Origin: Paenibacillus sp.
GTDB lineage: Bacteria; Bacillota; Bacilli; Paenibacillales; YIM-B00363
Reading direction: 5' to 3'
NCBI GenBank assembly: GCA_031181325.1
Contig: JAPSKX010000006.1
Coordinates: forward strand, 1 to 61,315
DNA: 61,315 nucleotides
The position numbers and the translations under genes were made by a program. Each line of letters starts with the position of its first letter. Within the stretch, counting starts at the first letter, position 1. Under the pieces are notes generated by a model that was given only the letters and a program-made list of their open reading frames with translations, did no database searches and was not told the origin of the DNA. Below are positions 7,338-16,075 of the stretch, one piece after another.

Positions 7338-9163
7338 CGTTCCTCCCCTAGAATCATCTCATGCAGCGCGCTTCCTTGCGGGACCATGGGGTACACCATC
7401 TCTTCCCGCGACACGACGAAGTCGACTAACGCCGGACCCGGCGTCGCGAGCGCCTCGCGCCACGCCCGCTCCGCCTCGGCCTTCGTCTCCGCCCGCAGCC
7501 CGCGCACGCCGTACGCCTCCGCCAGCTTCACGAAGTCGGGACTGCCCGATAAATCGATGTGGCTGTATCGCTCCTCGTATATCAGCTTCTGCCATTGGCG
7601 AATCATGCCCAGCGTCCGATTGTTGATGACCGCGATCTTGACCGGAACGTTGTGGATCGCGCAGACGGCCAGCTCCTGGGCGCACATCTGCATGCCGCCG
7701 TCGCCGTTGATCGACACGACCGTCCGGCCCGGGTTGCCGATGCAAGCGCCGATCGCGGACGGGAAGCCGAAGCCCATCGTGCCGAGCCCGCCGGACGTCA
7801 GCAGCGACCGCGGCCGCCGAAATCGGTAAAACTGCGCGGTCCACATCTGGTGCTGCCCGACGTCCGTCGTCACGATCGCCTCGCCGTTCGTCGTCCGATC
7901 GATCATCTCGATGACGTACTGCGGTTTCAGCTCCGTCTCGCTGTCGCGGTACCCGAGGGGGAACCGCAGCCGCAGCTCCGCCAGCCGCCGGAGCCACGCC
8001 TCCCGCTCGGTCGGCACGGCGGTCCGCGCCGGCGCGGCGGCTCGCGCGTTCAACCATGCCAGCGTCTCCCGGGCGTCCCCGACGATACCGTGCGCGGTCG
8101 GCACGAGCTTGCCGATCTCGGCGGCGTCGATATCGATATGCGCGATCTCCGCGCGCGGCGCGAACGCCTCCAGCTTCATCGTCACCCGGTCGTCGAATCG
8201 GGCGCCGACGGAGACGAGCAGATCGCACTCTTGCAGCGCCGTATTCGCCGCGACCGTGCCGTGCATGCCCGGCATGCCGAGCCACAGCGGATGGTCGCCC
8301 GGGAAGCCGCCCAAGCCGAGCAGCGTCGTCGTGACGGGAATGCGCTCCCGCTCGGCGAAGACCAACAGCTCCTCCGCGGCGTCCGCGTGAATGACCCCGG
8401 CCCCCGCCAGAAGCAGCGGGCGGGACGCTTCGCTCAGCCGGGCCGCGAGGCGCGACGCCGCAGCTTCGTCGATCCGCTGCCGCGTTCCGGCGGCGTACCC
8501 CCTCGGCCAAGCCGGCTCGGCCGGGTAGACGAAGTCCGTCGTCGCCGCGGAGACGTCCTTCGGGATATCCACCAGCACCGGTCCCTTCCGTCCCGTCCCG
8601 GCGATCCGGAACGCCTCCCGGAGGACGCGGGACATATCCTCCACCCTGCGAACGGCAAAGCTATGTTTTGTGATCGGCTGCGTAATGCCGATGATGTCCG
8701 CCTCTTGGAACGCGTCCGTGCCCGTAAATTCCGTAGCGACGTTCCCCGTGATGACGACCATCGGGATCGAGTCCATGTAGGCGGTGGCGATGCCGGTCAC
8801 AAGGTTCGTCGCGCCGGGTCCCGACGTGGCGATGCAGACGCCCGTCTTGCCCGTCGAACGGGCGTACCCGTCCGCCGCGTGTACGGCGCCTTGCTCATGG
8901 CGCGTCAAGACGTGTCGAAACCCTTCATGACCGTGCAATGCGTCGTACATGTACAATACGGCTCCGCCCGGATACCCGAAGACGCATTCCACCCCCTCGA
9001 GCAGCAGCGTTCGAAGCATAATTTCGGAGCCTGTGAGCTTTTCCGGCATCGGATTCGGACTAGAATTCTGCCCCGAACGCGGGCTCGGATTCGCGTCCGG
9101 ACTAGCGCTCCGTTCCGGGCTCGGATTCGTCTCCGATTCCAGGCCCCTTCCCATCTCTTTCAT
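7334..9163 (-). CDS. ilvB: Acetolactate synthase, catalytic large subunit
   Basis: A 609-residue thiamine-diphosphate enzyme that joins two pyruvates, or pyruvate and 2-ketobutyrate. The N-terminal domain holds the catalytic Glu at residue 90 (HEQGAVHAADGYAR) and ATSGPGATNLVTG. The C-terminal ThDP motif GDGGMQM is followed about 25 residues later by INN. FAD-binding features are in the middle domain. Residues 1-38 are an unusual Ser/Pro/Asn-rich extension made of imperfect repeats; the enzyme core starts at MPEKLTGSEIML. The start at 9163 is kept because GGAGG lies 7 bases upstream. No T-box or leader peptide is visible in the 124-base gap to the divergent regulator. ilvC and leu genes are not in the window. 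Confidence 0.95.
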   Translation of the reverse strand: MKEMGRGLESETNPSPERSASPDANPSPRSGQNSSPNPMPEKLTGSEIMLRTLLLEGVECVFGYPGGAVLYMYDALHGHEGFRHVLTRHEQGAVHAADGYARSTGKTGVCIATSGPGATNLVTGIATAYMDSIPMVVITGNVATEFTGTDAFQEADIIGITQPITKHSFAVRRVEDMSRVLREAFRIAGTGRKGPVLVDIPKDVSAATTDFVYPAEPAWPRGYAAGTRQRIDEAAASRLAARLSEASRPLLLAGAGVIHADAAEELLVFAERERIPVTTTLLGLGGFPGDHPLWLGMPGMHGTVAANTALQECDLLVSVGARFDDRVTMKLEAFAPRAEIAHIDIDAAEIGKLVPTAHGIVGDARETLAWLNARAAAPARTAVPTEREAWLRRLAELRLRFPLGYRDSETELKPQYVIEMIDRTTNGEAIVTTDVGQHQMWTAQFYRFRRPRSLLTSGGLGTMGFGFPSAIGACIGNPGRTVVSINGDGGMQMCAQELAVCAIHNVPVKIAVINNRTLGMIRQWQKLIYEERYSHIDLSGSPDFVKLAEAYGVRGLRAETKAEAERAWREALATPGPALVDFVVSREEMVYPMVPQGSALHEMILGEER

Positions 9164-9287
9164 TGCAATTCCTCCATTCTCCGCGATCGGTGACCCTACG
9201 ATACCATGCGGGAACCAAGAGGTAACTACTCTTTCGGGTAATGCGGTAGTATACTAGTAGATAATTTTGATCGGAGGAGGGGCCGCG

Positions 9288-11267
9288 ATGACCGACGGAA
9301 CGAACCGCGAATCGGGGGAAACGGCAAGCGGCGGGGGGCGCCTCGGCGATCGGCTCGGCGCGCTGCAGCGGCGGCTGTTCGTAGGACGCGACTTCGAGCT
9401 GAACTTCTTCGCCGCATTCATGGAGCGAGGCGCGAATCGCGCGGAACGGATCGTGAACGTGTGCGGCGACGGCGGCGTAGGGAAGAGCTATCTGCTCGAC
9501 CGGTGGCGGGACATCGCCGCTTCGAAGGGGCGCGCCGCGGTGTCGGTCGATCTGGCGGGAGCGAGGCGCAGCATCGACGTCGAATCCGCGATCCGGGACG
9601 CATGGGCGCGCGGCGCGGAGAACGCCGTTCTGTTCTTGGATCACTGCGACGAGCTCGGCGGCGCGGAGCAGTGGCTGCGGGAATCGTTCCTGCCCGAGCT
9701 GCCCGCGGACGCGATCGTCGTCATGGCGAGCCGCCGTCCGCTGCAAGGGCCTTGGGCGATCGATCCGGCATGGCGGGCCATGACCGTGCACGTGCGTTTG
9801 GAGCCGCTCGGGTACGAGGAGGTGCGCGACTACGCGGGCCGCCTCGGATTGTCGGATGCGGCCGCGGACTCGCTCTGGGTCCGCTCGATGGGGCATCCGC
9901 TGGCGCTCGCGCTGTGCGCCGCATCCGCGAACGGCCCCGCCATCGGCGCATACGATCGCCCGGAGCAGTGGGATGCGCTCGTGCGTCACTGGACCGACGA
10001 AGCGCAAGACGAGTCGATCGCCGAGCTGCTGTCCGCCGCCTCCGTCGCGATCGCCTTCGATCAGGAAGCGCTGGCGTGCTTGACGGGGACGGACGTGACG
10101 GACGCGCGATTCGACGCGCTCGTCCGCCTGTCCTTCGTGCGGCGGACGGATCGCGGCTGGGGCATGCACGAGACGATCCGCGACGCCTTCCGCCGTTCGC
10201 TGCGCGCCCGCAAGCCTTCGACCTTCGAGCACTGCCGCGACCGCTGGATCGCCTTCGCCGCGGATCGGCTGGAGCGGAGACGCCGGGCGGCGCTTCCGTT
10301 CGTTCACGAGCTCGGCGAGCTGCTGCAATACCTCGGCAGCCCCGTGCTCCGCGCCCATTATCGGCAGTCCGGAACCTCCGCCAACTACTTCGAGCAGGCG
10401 AACGAAGCGACGCTCCCCGAAGCCGAGGCCTATGTAGCGCAGCGAAAGAGCAAGGCGAAGCCCGTCCGCATCCGATGCGCCGACCCCGAGAGCGGCACGC
10501 TGTTCCGCTACGACCTGGACGCGAAGCAGAGCCTGCTTCGCCTGACCGGCGTCGAGCCCAGCCGCCTGTTCGCGTGGGATCGCCGCTCGGTGCGGCTCGT
10601 CCGCGACCCGGCCGGCGCCGTCGTCGGGCTCGCGCTGGCGGTGCCGATCCACCGGGACACGGTCCCGCATCTCCGCGCGGCGCCCGTGAGCCGCGCCTAC
10701 TTCGCCGCGTTGACGGAGGAGAGGCTGCAGTCGTTGCTGACGCCGCCGGACCGGCCCGCAGGCTGGTATCTGCTCTCCGTCGACATGGACGACTTGGAAC
10801 GGGAAGACCGGCGTTCGGACATCGTGCGCATCATGCTGGATACCGTCCTGTCGGGCGGTCTCACCGTTGCGTCGCCTCCGCCGCTGCCGCACTACGCGGA
10901 AGTGCATCGGAGCATGGGCTTCGAAGCGGTTCCGGGAGCCGAACACTGCGATTACGACGGCGCGACGCCCACGCCGACGTATGCGGTCGACGTCCGCGGC
11001 GAGAAGCTGCTGTCATGGCTGCGCAAGACGGTCGGCCCCGCCGTCGCGCCGCGCGAAGACGCCCCGCTCGGAGAAAGCCGCTTCGACTTCACGCCCCGCG
11101 AAGCGGAAGTGGCGAAGCATCTCGTGAACGGGGCGACGAACGCGCAGATCGCCTCGCTGCTATTCATCAGCGAGGCGGCCGTCAAGAAGCACATTCAATC
11201 CATGCTGGGCAAAGCCGAGGTCGGCAACCGGACGCAGCTGGTCGCCCGACTGTTGGAACGCGTCTAG
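9288..11267 (+). CDS. LuxR-family regulator with N-terminal STAND-type ATPase
   Basis: A 659-residue regulator. The P-loop CGDGGVGKS lies near residue 65, a Walker-B-like VLFLDHCDE near 115, and a variable middle region follows. A LuxR helix-turn-helix ends the protein (FTPREAEVAKHLVNG, NAQIASLLFISEAAVKKHIQ). This is the MalT-like plan in which ATP and a ligand drive oligomerisation and DNA binding. GGAGGAGG lies 7 bases before the ATG at 9288. It is transcribed divergently from ilvB with 124 bases between starts, so it could control ilvBN, though that is only inferred. The ligand is unknown. Confidence 0.88.
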   Translation: MTDGTNRESGETASGGGRLGDRLGALQRRLFVGRDFELNFFAAFMERGANRAERIVNVCGDGGVGKSYLLDRWRDIAASKGRAAVSVDLAGARRSIDVESAIRDAWARGAENAVLFLDHCDELGGAEQWLRESFLPELPADAIVVMASRRPLQGPWAIDPAWRAMTVHVRLEPLGYEEVRDYAGRLGLSDAAADSLWVRSMGHPLALALCAASANGPAIGAYDRPEQWDALVRHWTDEAQDESIAELLSAASVAIAFDQEALACLTGTDVTDARFDALVRLSFVRRTDRGWGMHETIRDAFRRSLRARKPSTFEHCRDRWIAFAADRLERRRRAALPFVHELGELLQYLGSPVLRAHYRQSGTSANYFEQANEATLPEAEAYVAQRKSKAKPVRIRCADPESGTLFRYDLDAKQSLLRLTGVEPSRLFAWDRRSVRLVRDPAGAVVGLALAVPIHRDTVPHLRAAPVSRAYFAALTEERLQSLLTPPDRPAGWYLLSVDMDDLEREDRRSDIVRIMLDTVLSGGLTVASPPPLPHYAEVHRSMGFEAVPGAEHCDYDGATPTPTYAVDVRGEKLLSWLRKTVGPAVAPREDAPLGESRFDFTPREAEVAKHLVNGATNAQIASLLFISEAAVKKHIQSMLGKAEVGNRTQLVARLLERV

Positions 11268-11734
11268 GCCGCGCGTTCCCGCCGCAGCAGCAAGGATCGT
11301 AAGATCGCGCCGGCGAGCAGCCCGACGCCCGCGAATAGCATCGGGCACCATACGGGACCGAGCAGAACGCCGAGGATGCGGAATTTGGTCGCGAACATCA
11401 GGCCGACGGTTCCGATAAAGGCGCAGCCGATGAACGGCAGCGTATCGTGCGGTCCCTGCGCGCCGCCTGCGTCCTTGAATGCGTCGTAAATCGAAAACAT
11501 ATAAACGCAGGGATAAAACATAAGCCACTGAAAGTCGACCTGGCGAATCGCCAAATCGATTTCGCCCTGGAAGCTGGAGATAATTGCCAGGTTAAGTCTA
11601 GAGCCCATATTGATGAGCACCTCCAGCACGACAAGGACGACGGCTTTCAGAAACTTACCGTTCAAGAATTGCCCGAATCCGGGCAGCGCGACGCTCCAGA
11701 GCAACATCTCGTAGGGAGGGATATTTCGTTTCAT
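11264..11734 (-). CDS. Small multi-helix membrane protein, unknown function
   Basis: A 156-residue membrane protein beginning MKRNIPPYEMLLWSVALPGFG. It has about four hydrophobic segments: LLWSVALPG, AVVLVVLEVLINMG, FIGCAFIGTVGLMFA and MLFAGVGLLAGAILRSLLL. The early PGFGQFLNGKFLKA motif is reminiscent of TM2-type proteins. The ATG at 11734 has AAGGA seven bases upstream; the frame runs to 11812 without a ribosome site. Its stop overlaps the stop of the LuxR gene by four bases, tail to tail. No function can be assigned. Confidence 0.75.
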   Translation of the reverse strand: MKRNIPPYEMLLWSVALPGFGQFLNGKFLKAVVLVVLEVLINMGSRLNLAIISSFQGEIDLAIRQVDFQWLMFYPCVYMFSIYDAFKDAGGAQGPHDTLPFIGCAFIGTVGLMFATKFRILGVLLGPVWCPMLFAGVGLLAGAILRSLLLRRERAA

Positions 11735-11875
11735 GCGTACCGTCCTTATCGTCGCAGGCGCCTTGCGTATGGCGATCGGCACATGGGGAATATTATCGAT
11801 GGCGCGGCCCATCCGCGCGACAACCGATGACGGTAGCTTCTGTCAATATGTGTTAAATTATACCCGCCTCTTGAT

Positions 11876-12688
11876 TTATTCCGGAGCCTCGCTTCGTTCG
11901 CTTCGGTACTGCTGAGGAGACACGCCGAATTGTTTCTTGAACACCCGATAAAAGTACGTGTAACTCGGGAAGCCCGACGTCTCCGCAATCGCCTCGAGGG
12001 GCGTCTGGGTATACAGCATACGCTCCAACGCGACCTTCAGCCGTACCTCTTGGGCGTATTGAATGATGCTTTTCCCGAAAAATTGCTTGTACAGATGTAC
12101 CGCGCGGGATACGCTGACGTTGCAATGAGAGGCGAGATCCTTCAGCTGAAACAACGTCGTGGCCCGCTCCTCGATATAACTCTTCATCCGATAGGCCAGG
12201 AAGGCGTTCCCCTTCATCGGACGCTGCTCCGAGCAGAGGCGATCGACCGTCAGGCAGACGACGCGCATCAAGTAATCGAGCAGCGCTTCGGACTCGGGCG
12301 ATTGCCGGCGATGCTCCGCGATCAGCTGCCGGCAGAGCGGGACGAGGCTGTCGTCCAACGAGACGCGCAGCTTCGCGGGCCGCTGCTTCGCCTTCCACCA
12401 CGCGTCGGCCCAAGGGCCCCGGAAGAACATGAAGTAGTCCCCGCTCGCGACCTTCCGTTCGCCGCCGAACTCCTCTTCCTCCACGTGCAGTTCATAAGGC
12501 ATATCCGGGGAGAAGATCATCAGGTCGCCCGGTTCGACCGCCTCCGTCGCGCCGTCGATGCGGGTCCGGCACCGCCCCTCCGTCTGCAAGCGAAGCATAT
12601 AGTGATGCTTGAACCCTTCCTTCGCCGCGAGATGGAGCGGCTTCGTATGGTACGAGAAGGAAGCCGCCAATACTTCTACGCCTTGCAT
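11876..12688 (-). CDS. AraC family transcriptional regulator (cupin sensor)
   Basis: A 270-residue regulator with an N-terminal cupin-like ligand domain (HHYMLRLQTEGRCRTRIDG, residues 28-46) and two C-terminal AraC helix-turn-helices (QLKDLASHCNVSVSRAVHLYK and EAIAETSGFPSYTYFYRVFKK). GGAGGT lies 8 bases before the ATG. The gene lies 29 bases downstream of the polysaccharide deacetylase stop... on the minus strand it actually precedes nothing else in that direction, and the membrane protein follows 141 bases on. The target is not evident; a carbohydrate-related role is typical for this subgroup. Confidence 0.88.
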   Translation of the reverse strand: MQGVEVLAASFSYHTKPLHLAAKEGFKHHYMLRLQTEGRCRTRIDGATEAVEPGDLMIFSPDMPYELHVEEEEFGGERKVASGDYFMFFRGPWADAWWKAKQRPAKLRVSLDDSLVPLCRQLIAEHRRQSPESEALLDYLMRVVCLTVDRLCSEQRPMKGNAFLAYRMKSYIEERATTLFQLKDLASHCNVSVSRAVHLYKQFFGKSIIQYAQEVRLKVALERMLYTQTPLEAIAETSGFPSYTYFYRVFKKQFGVSPQQYRSERSEAPE

Positions 12689-12717
12689 CCGATGGAACCT
12701 CCGATCTATCTATTTCG

Positions 12718-14028
12718 TTACATGTGGTTATCGAACAACGAGTCGAGCCGCTCTTCCGGGGCGTACAGCCGTTCGCCGCGCAGCTCCAACGAGAAGCCGA
12801 GCGCGTCTCGGCGGCCGCTCTCGTCGGTCGTCCAGCCGGCGCCCGCGCGAACGTTCCACTGCAGCTGCTTGCCGTTCGCCGCGACGGTCGCCGTCTCGGC
12901 GGCCGCATCCCACGACACGCTGGCGCCCGACGCGTCCGCCCAATCGCGCAGCGGCACCCACGGCGACGCGGACAAGATCGCCACGTCCCGCGAGGGCTCC
13001 ACGAGCGCGAGCAGCCGCGCATGCTCCGCCTCGTTCACGGCGCGCTTCCACTTCGGCTTCGAGACCTTGAACGAGATCGGCGCCGTCTCCTCGCGAAGCG
13101 CTTCGAACCGGTAGCCCTTCTCCCGAAAATACTCGATGATCTCCGGCAGCGCCTTCACGCTCTCTTCATGCCCCGCGCCGTCGTGCAGCAGCACGTTCAT
13201 TTCGTTCGACGGCTTCGTCCGCTTCACGTTCGCCACGATTTCCGCGGCCGACACGCCGCGTCGCTTCGAATCGCCGGAATCGACGTTCCAGTCGTGGATC
13301 TTGTAGCCCGCTTTCTCGAGGTAGTAGAAGTAGAACGCGTCGAAGTTCGTCGCCGTGCCGCCGGGCGCCCGCAGCAGGGAAACCCGCTCTCCCGTAATGC
13401 GCTCCAATATATCGTTCGTCCGCTCCGTCTGCTCCCAGAAGGAGGCGAAATCCCCGTATAATTCGTCGTATTTATGATCGTACGTATGATTGCCGATCGC
13501 ATGTCCTTCGCGGACGATGCGGCGGATCGTCTCCTCCTGAGCCTCCGCCTGCTTCCCGAGGACGAAGAACGTCGCGGGCACGCCGTATTCCTTCAGCACG
13601 TCAAGCACCTGCGGCGTCCACTTGGACGGCCCGTCGTCGAACGTCAGGTAGACGGTCGGTGCGGGCGGCTCCTCGGGACCGGCCTCGTTCCGCGGCGCGC
13701 CGCCCGTCCGGTCGCCGCTCGCGAGCCGCGCGAACAGCTCCGCCGGGTCGATCGAAGGCTCCCGCTCCGGCGCCGCTTCCGGCGGAAGCGCCGGACGAGC
13801 GGGCGGCTGGGGCTCGGGCCGATCCACGTCGATAGGCTCCGGCCGCGATTCCGGACGAGCGGACGGCAGCGTCGTCGCCGGCCCCGCCGGCGCCTCGGTC
13901 GCCCGCGGAGCAGGGGCCTCCATCGCCTCCGCCACGTCCGCCGCTTCCTTCGCGGTTTGCGGCCAAAGCATGAACGTCAAACATACCAACGTAAGGAACG
14001 CCACCCGCTTCGTCCAAGAACCTATCAT
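12718..14028 (-). CDS. Secreted polysaccharide deacetylase with C-terminal stalk domain
   Basis: A 436-residue exported enzyme. Residues 1-30 form a signal peptide or anchor (RVAFLTLVCLTFMLW), then comes a Pro/Glu-rich linker to about residue 125. The NodB domain follows with TFDDGP (metal Asp), HTYDH (metal His pair), RAPGG, HDWNVDSGD and LLHDG, so the catalytic set looks complete. It would remove acetyl groups from peptidoglycan or another cell-wall or extracellular polymer. The last 110 residues resemble the copper-amine-oxidase-N-like stalk repeat (SASPWVPLRDWADASGASV) common in Paenibacillus surface proteins. The AraC gene downstream on this strand starts 30 bases past the stop. Confidence 0.92.
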   Translation of the reverse strand: MIGSWTKRVAFLTLVCLTFMLWPQTAKEAADVAEAMEAPAPRATEAPAGPATTLPSARPESRPEPIDVDRPEPQPPARPALPPEAAPEREPSIDPAELFARLASGDRTGGAPRNEAGPEEPPAPTVYLTFDDGPSKWTPQVLDVLKEYGVPATFFVLGKQAEAQEETIRRIVREGHAIGNHTYDHKYDELYGDFASFWEQTERTNDILERITGERVSLLRAPGGTATNFDAFYFYYLEKAGYKIHDWNVDSGDSKRRGVSAAEIVANVKRTKPSNEMNVLLHDGAGHEESVKALPEIIEYFREKGYRFEALREETAPISFKVSKPKWKRAVNEAEHARLLALVEPSRDVAILSASPWVPLRDWADASGASVSWDAAAETATVAANGKQLQWNVRAGAGWTTDESGRRDALGFSLELRGERLYAPEERLDSLFDNHM

Positions 14029-14116
14029 TTCCGGAACCCTCCCAAATCATTTCGTTGCGATTTGGTAGAGTATATGATCCGCTGATAGGAAATAGACTAG
14101 GAAACTCGCCCTTCGC

Positions 14117-14896
14117 TTACCGAAGCGGCAGCCACTTCAAGACGTCTTGAATTTTTGCGTCCCAATGGTCCCAGCTATGGCCGCCGGGGCCTTCCTCGTA
14201 CGTGAAGTCGAGCCCCGTCCGCCGGCACGCGTCGCGGAACGCGACGTTCGACGGATACAAGAAATCTTCCGTCCCGCACCACTGGTACAGCTTCGGCTTC
14301 GGGCCGCCGGAGGCGTCGACCTTCGCGAGCAGCGAAATCAAGTCATGCTCCGTCCCCGCCAGCTCCTTGTCGCCATAAGCCAAATCCAGCGCCGGCTTGA
14401 CCCAAGGCTCCGGCTGCCGCACGAGCGAGACCATGTCGAGCGCGCCCGAGAGGCTCGCGGCGGCCGCCAGCATGTCCGGCCGATTCAGCGCCCACTTCAT
14501 GGCGCCGTAGCCGCCCATGGAGAGGCCCGCGGCGAAGGTGTCCTCGCGCGCGCCGGAGAGCGGGAAGAACGACCGCGCGATCGCGGGCAGCTCCTCCGTC
14601 AGGAACGTCCAATACCTCCCGCCGTATTCCATATCGTTATAGAAGCTCCGATGCACGTTCGGCATGACGATAGCGAGGCCGAGCGAGGCGGCATACCGCT
14701 CCACCGACGTGCGGCGCGACCAGATCGTATCGTCGTCCGACAGGCCGTGCAGCAGGTACAACGTCGGATACAGCTCCCGCGCGCCTCCCGCGCTGTCCAT
14801 CCCGATTTGCGTATACGTCTTCTGCGGCAGAATGACGGTCATCGACGTGCTGAGCCCCAGCGCGTCGGAGAAGAAATCGCATCGTAACAAAGCCAT
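14117..14896 (-). CDS. Esterase of the EstA / S-formylglutathione-hydrolase type
   Basis: A 259-residue alpha/beta hydrolase. The nucleophile elbow is GLSMGGYGAMKWAL, the acid is probably the Asp of GTEDFLYPS, and the histidine is in PGGHSWDHWD. The start MALLRCDFFSDALGLS is typical of the tributyrin-esterase family (Bacillus, Lactococcus EstA), which hydrolyses short-chain acyl or acetyl esters in the cytoplasm. The ATG at 14896 was chosen because AGGGAG is 8 bases upstream; the frame extends to 14953. The neighbouring deacetylase gene makes a sugar-ester substrate plausible but unproven. Confidence 0.9.
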   Translation of the reverse strand: MALLRCDFFSDALGLSTSMTVILPQKTYTQIGMDSAGGARELYPTLYLLHGLSDDDTIWSRRTSVERYAASLGLAIVMPNVHRSFYNDMEYGGRYWTFLTEELPAIARSFFPLSGAREDTFAAGLSMGGYGAMKWALNRPDMLAAAASLSGALDMVSLVRQPEPWVKPALDLAYGDKELAGTEHDLISLLAKVDASGGPKPKLYQWCGTEDFLYPSNVAFRDACRRTGLDFTYEEGPGGHSWDHWDAKIQDVLKWLPLR

Positions 14897-15017
14897 GGCG
14901 TACGCTCCCTTTTCCCCCGGATTCCGGTTGTAGTGCATTCTCCGTTTCATCATATCACGATTTCGAGTAAGATGGCTTCAAGGACCTAATCGTTGGAAAA
15001 AAGGAGGCGATTCCGCC

Positions 15018-15788
15018 ATGGCGCGATTCGCGGAAACCGGCGGCTTCGTCCGCAGCTTCGGACTCGACCGGGAGCGGGTGCCCTCGTTCCGGCAATACCC
15101 GTTCGACATTCCGGCCCTGACCCGTCTGGACCGGCTCGAGCTGCACCCGAAGGTGACGTACATCGTCGGGGAGAACGGCATGGGGAAGTCGACGCTGCTC
15201 GAAGCGATCGCCGTCGCGTGGGGCTTCAATCCGGAGGGCGGCACCGTCAACTTCAACTTCGCGACGGAAGCGTCCCATTCGCCGCTGCACGAGTACATTC
15301 GGCTCGTGCGCGGGGCGCGGCGTCCGAGAGACGGGTTCTTCTTCCGGGCGGAGAGTTATTACAACGTAGCCAGCAACATCGAGCAGATGGACCGGGAGCC
15401 ATGGGGCGGGAGGAAAATCATCGATTCGTTCGGCGGCGCCTCGCTGCATGCGCAGTCGCACGGAGAAGCGTTCTTCGCGACGTTCCTGCACCGGTTCCGG
15501 GGGAACGGGCTGTACGTGCTGGACGAGCCCGAGGCGGCGCTGTCTCCGTTCCGTCAGATGGCGCTGCTCGCCCGTATCCACGCTCTCGTCCGCGCGGGCT
15601 CGCAATTCATCGTCTCGACGCATTCGCCGATCGTCATGGCGTACCCGGACAGCGTCATCTACTATTTGACGCCGGACGGGATCGAAACGCGGACGCTCGA
15701 AGAGACCGACCATTATGTCGTCATGAAGGAATTTCTTTCGAATCCGGATCGGATGCTGGCCGAACTGCTTCGGGACGATTCCGATTGA
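15018..15788 (+). CDS. AAA-family ATPase, RecF/SMC-like (COG3910 type)
   Basis: A 256-residue ABC-type ATPase without membrane partners. It has GENGMGKST (P-loop, near residue 54), LYVLDEPEAALSP (Walker B) and the H-loop in VSTHSPIVM. Proteins of this layout are predicted cytoplasmic ATPases of unknown role. It stands alone, with the esterase divergent upstream. AAAAAGGAGG lies about 10 bases before the ATG. It could be one half of an anti-phage or repair pair, but no partner gene is adjacent. Confidence 0.88.
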   Translation: MARFAETGGFVRSFGLDRERVPSFRQYPFDIPALTRLDRLELHPKVTYIVGENGMGKSTLLEAIAVAWGFNPEGGTVNFNFATEASHSPLHEYIRLVRGARRPRDGFFFRAESYYNVASNIEQMDREPWGGRKIIDSFGGASLHAQSHGEAFFATFLHRFRGNGLYVLDEPEAALSPFRQMALLARIHALVRAGSQFIVSTHSPIVMAYPDSVIYYLTPDGIETRTLEETDHYVVMKEFLSNPDRMLAELLRDDSD

Positions 15789-15904
15789 GCGTAGCGTGAA
15801 GATGGTAGAAGCCTGCGGCCGCGGCGGACGCCAGGACGGCCGGCATGCGGGTACACGAACAACCTCTTCCAGCAATTAAGCCCTTTCATGTTCATGGAAA
15901 CAAA

Positions 15905-15936
15905 GAGAATAAGGAAACCTTGGTTTCCTTATTCTC
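15905..15936 (-). terminator. 32-base palindrome, likely terminator of the RLP-kinase operon
   Basis: Perfect 15-base arms (GAGAATAAGGAAACC and its complement) separated by two bases. On the minus strand it is followed by a T-rich TTTGTTT, about 140 bases past the kinase stop. The 15789-16075 gap holds no other recognisable feature. Confidence 0.6.
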
Positions 15937-16075
15937 CCGGATGTGCGGCCCGATGCGCTCGTACGAACCTTCGGTTTCCTGATCCCCTTGCCGAGCGGCC
16001 GCCACGGTTCCTACTCCTCGCTCGCCCCGTTCGCTTCCGTCGGATTTCAGGCTCAAGCAGGCGCCATAGCCGCCT

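Noticed and set aside
9164..9287. T-box leader or leucine leader peptide before ilvB
   Set aside because: The gap is only 124 bases and has no T-box core, specifier stem or terminator.
9102..10946. 614-codon minus-strand open frame opposite the LuxR gene
   Set aside because: GC-rich shadow; the + strand frame has P-loop and LuxR domains.
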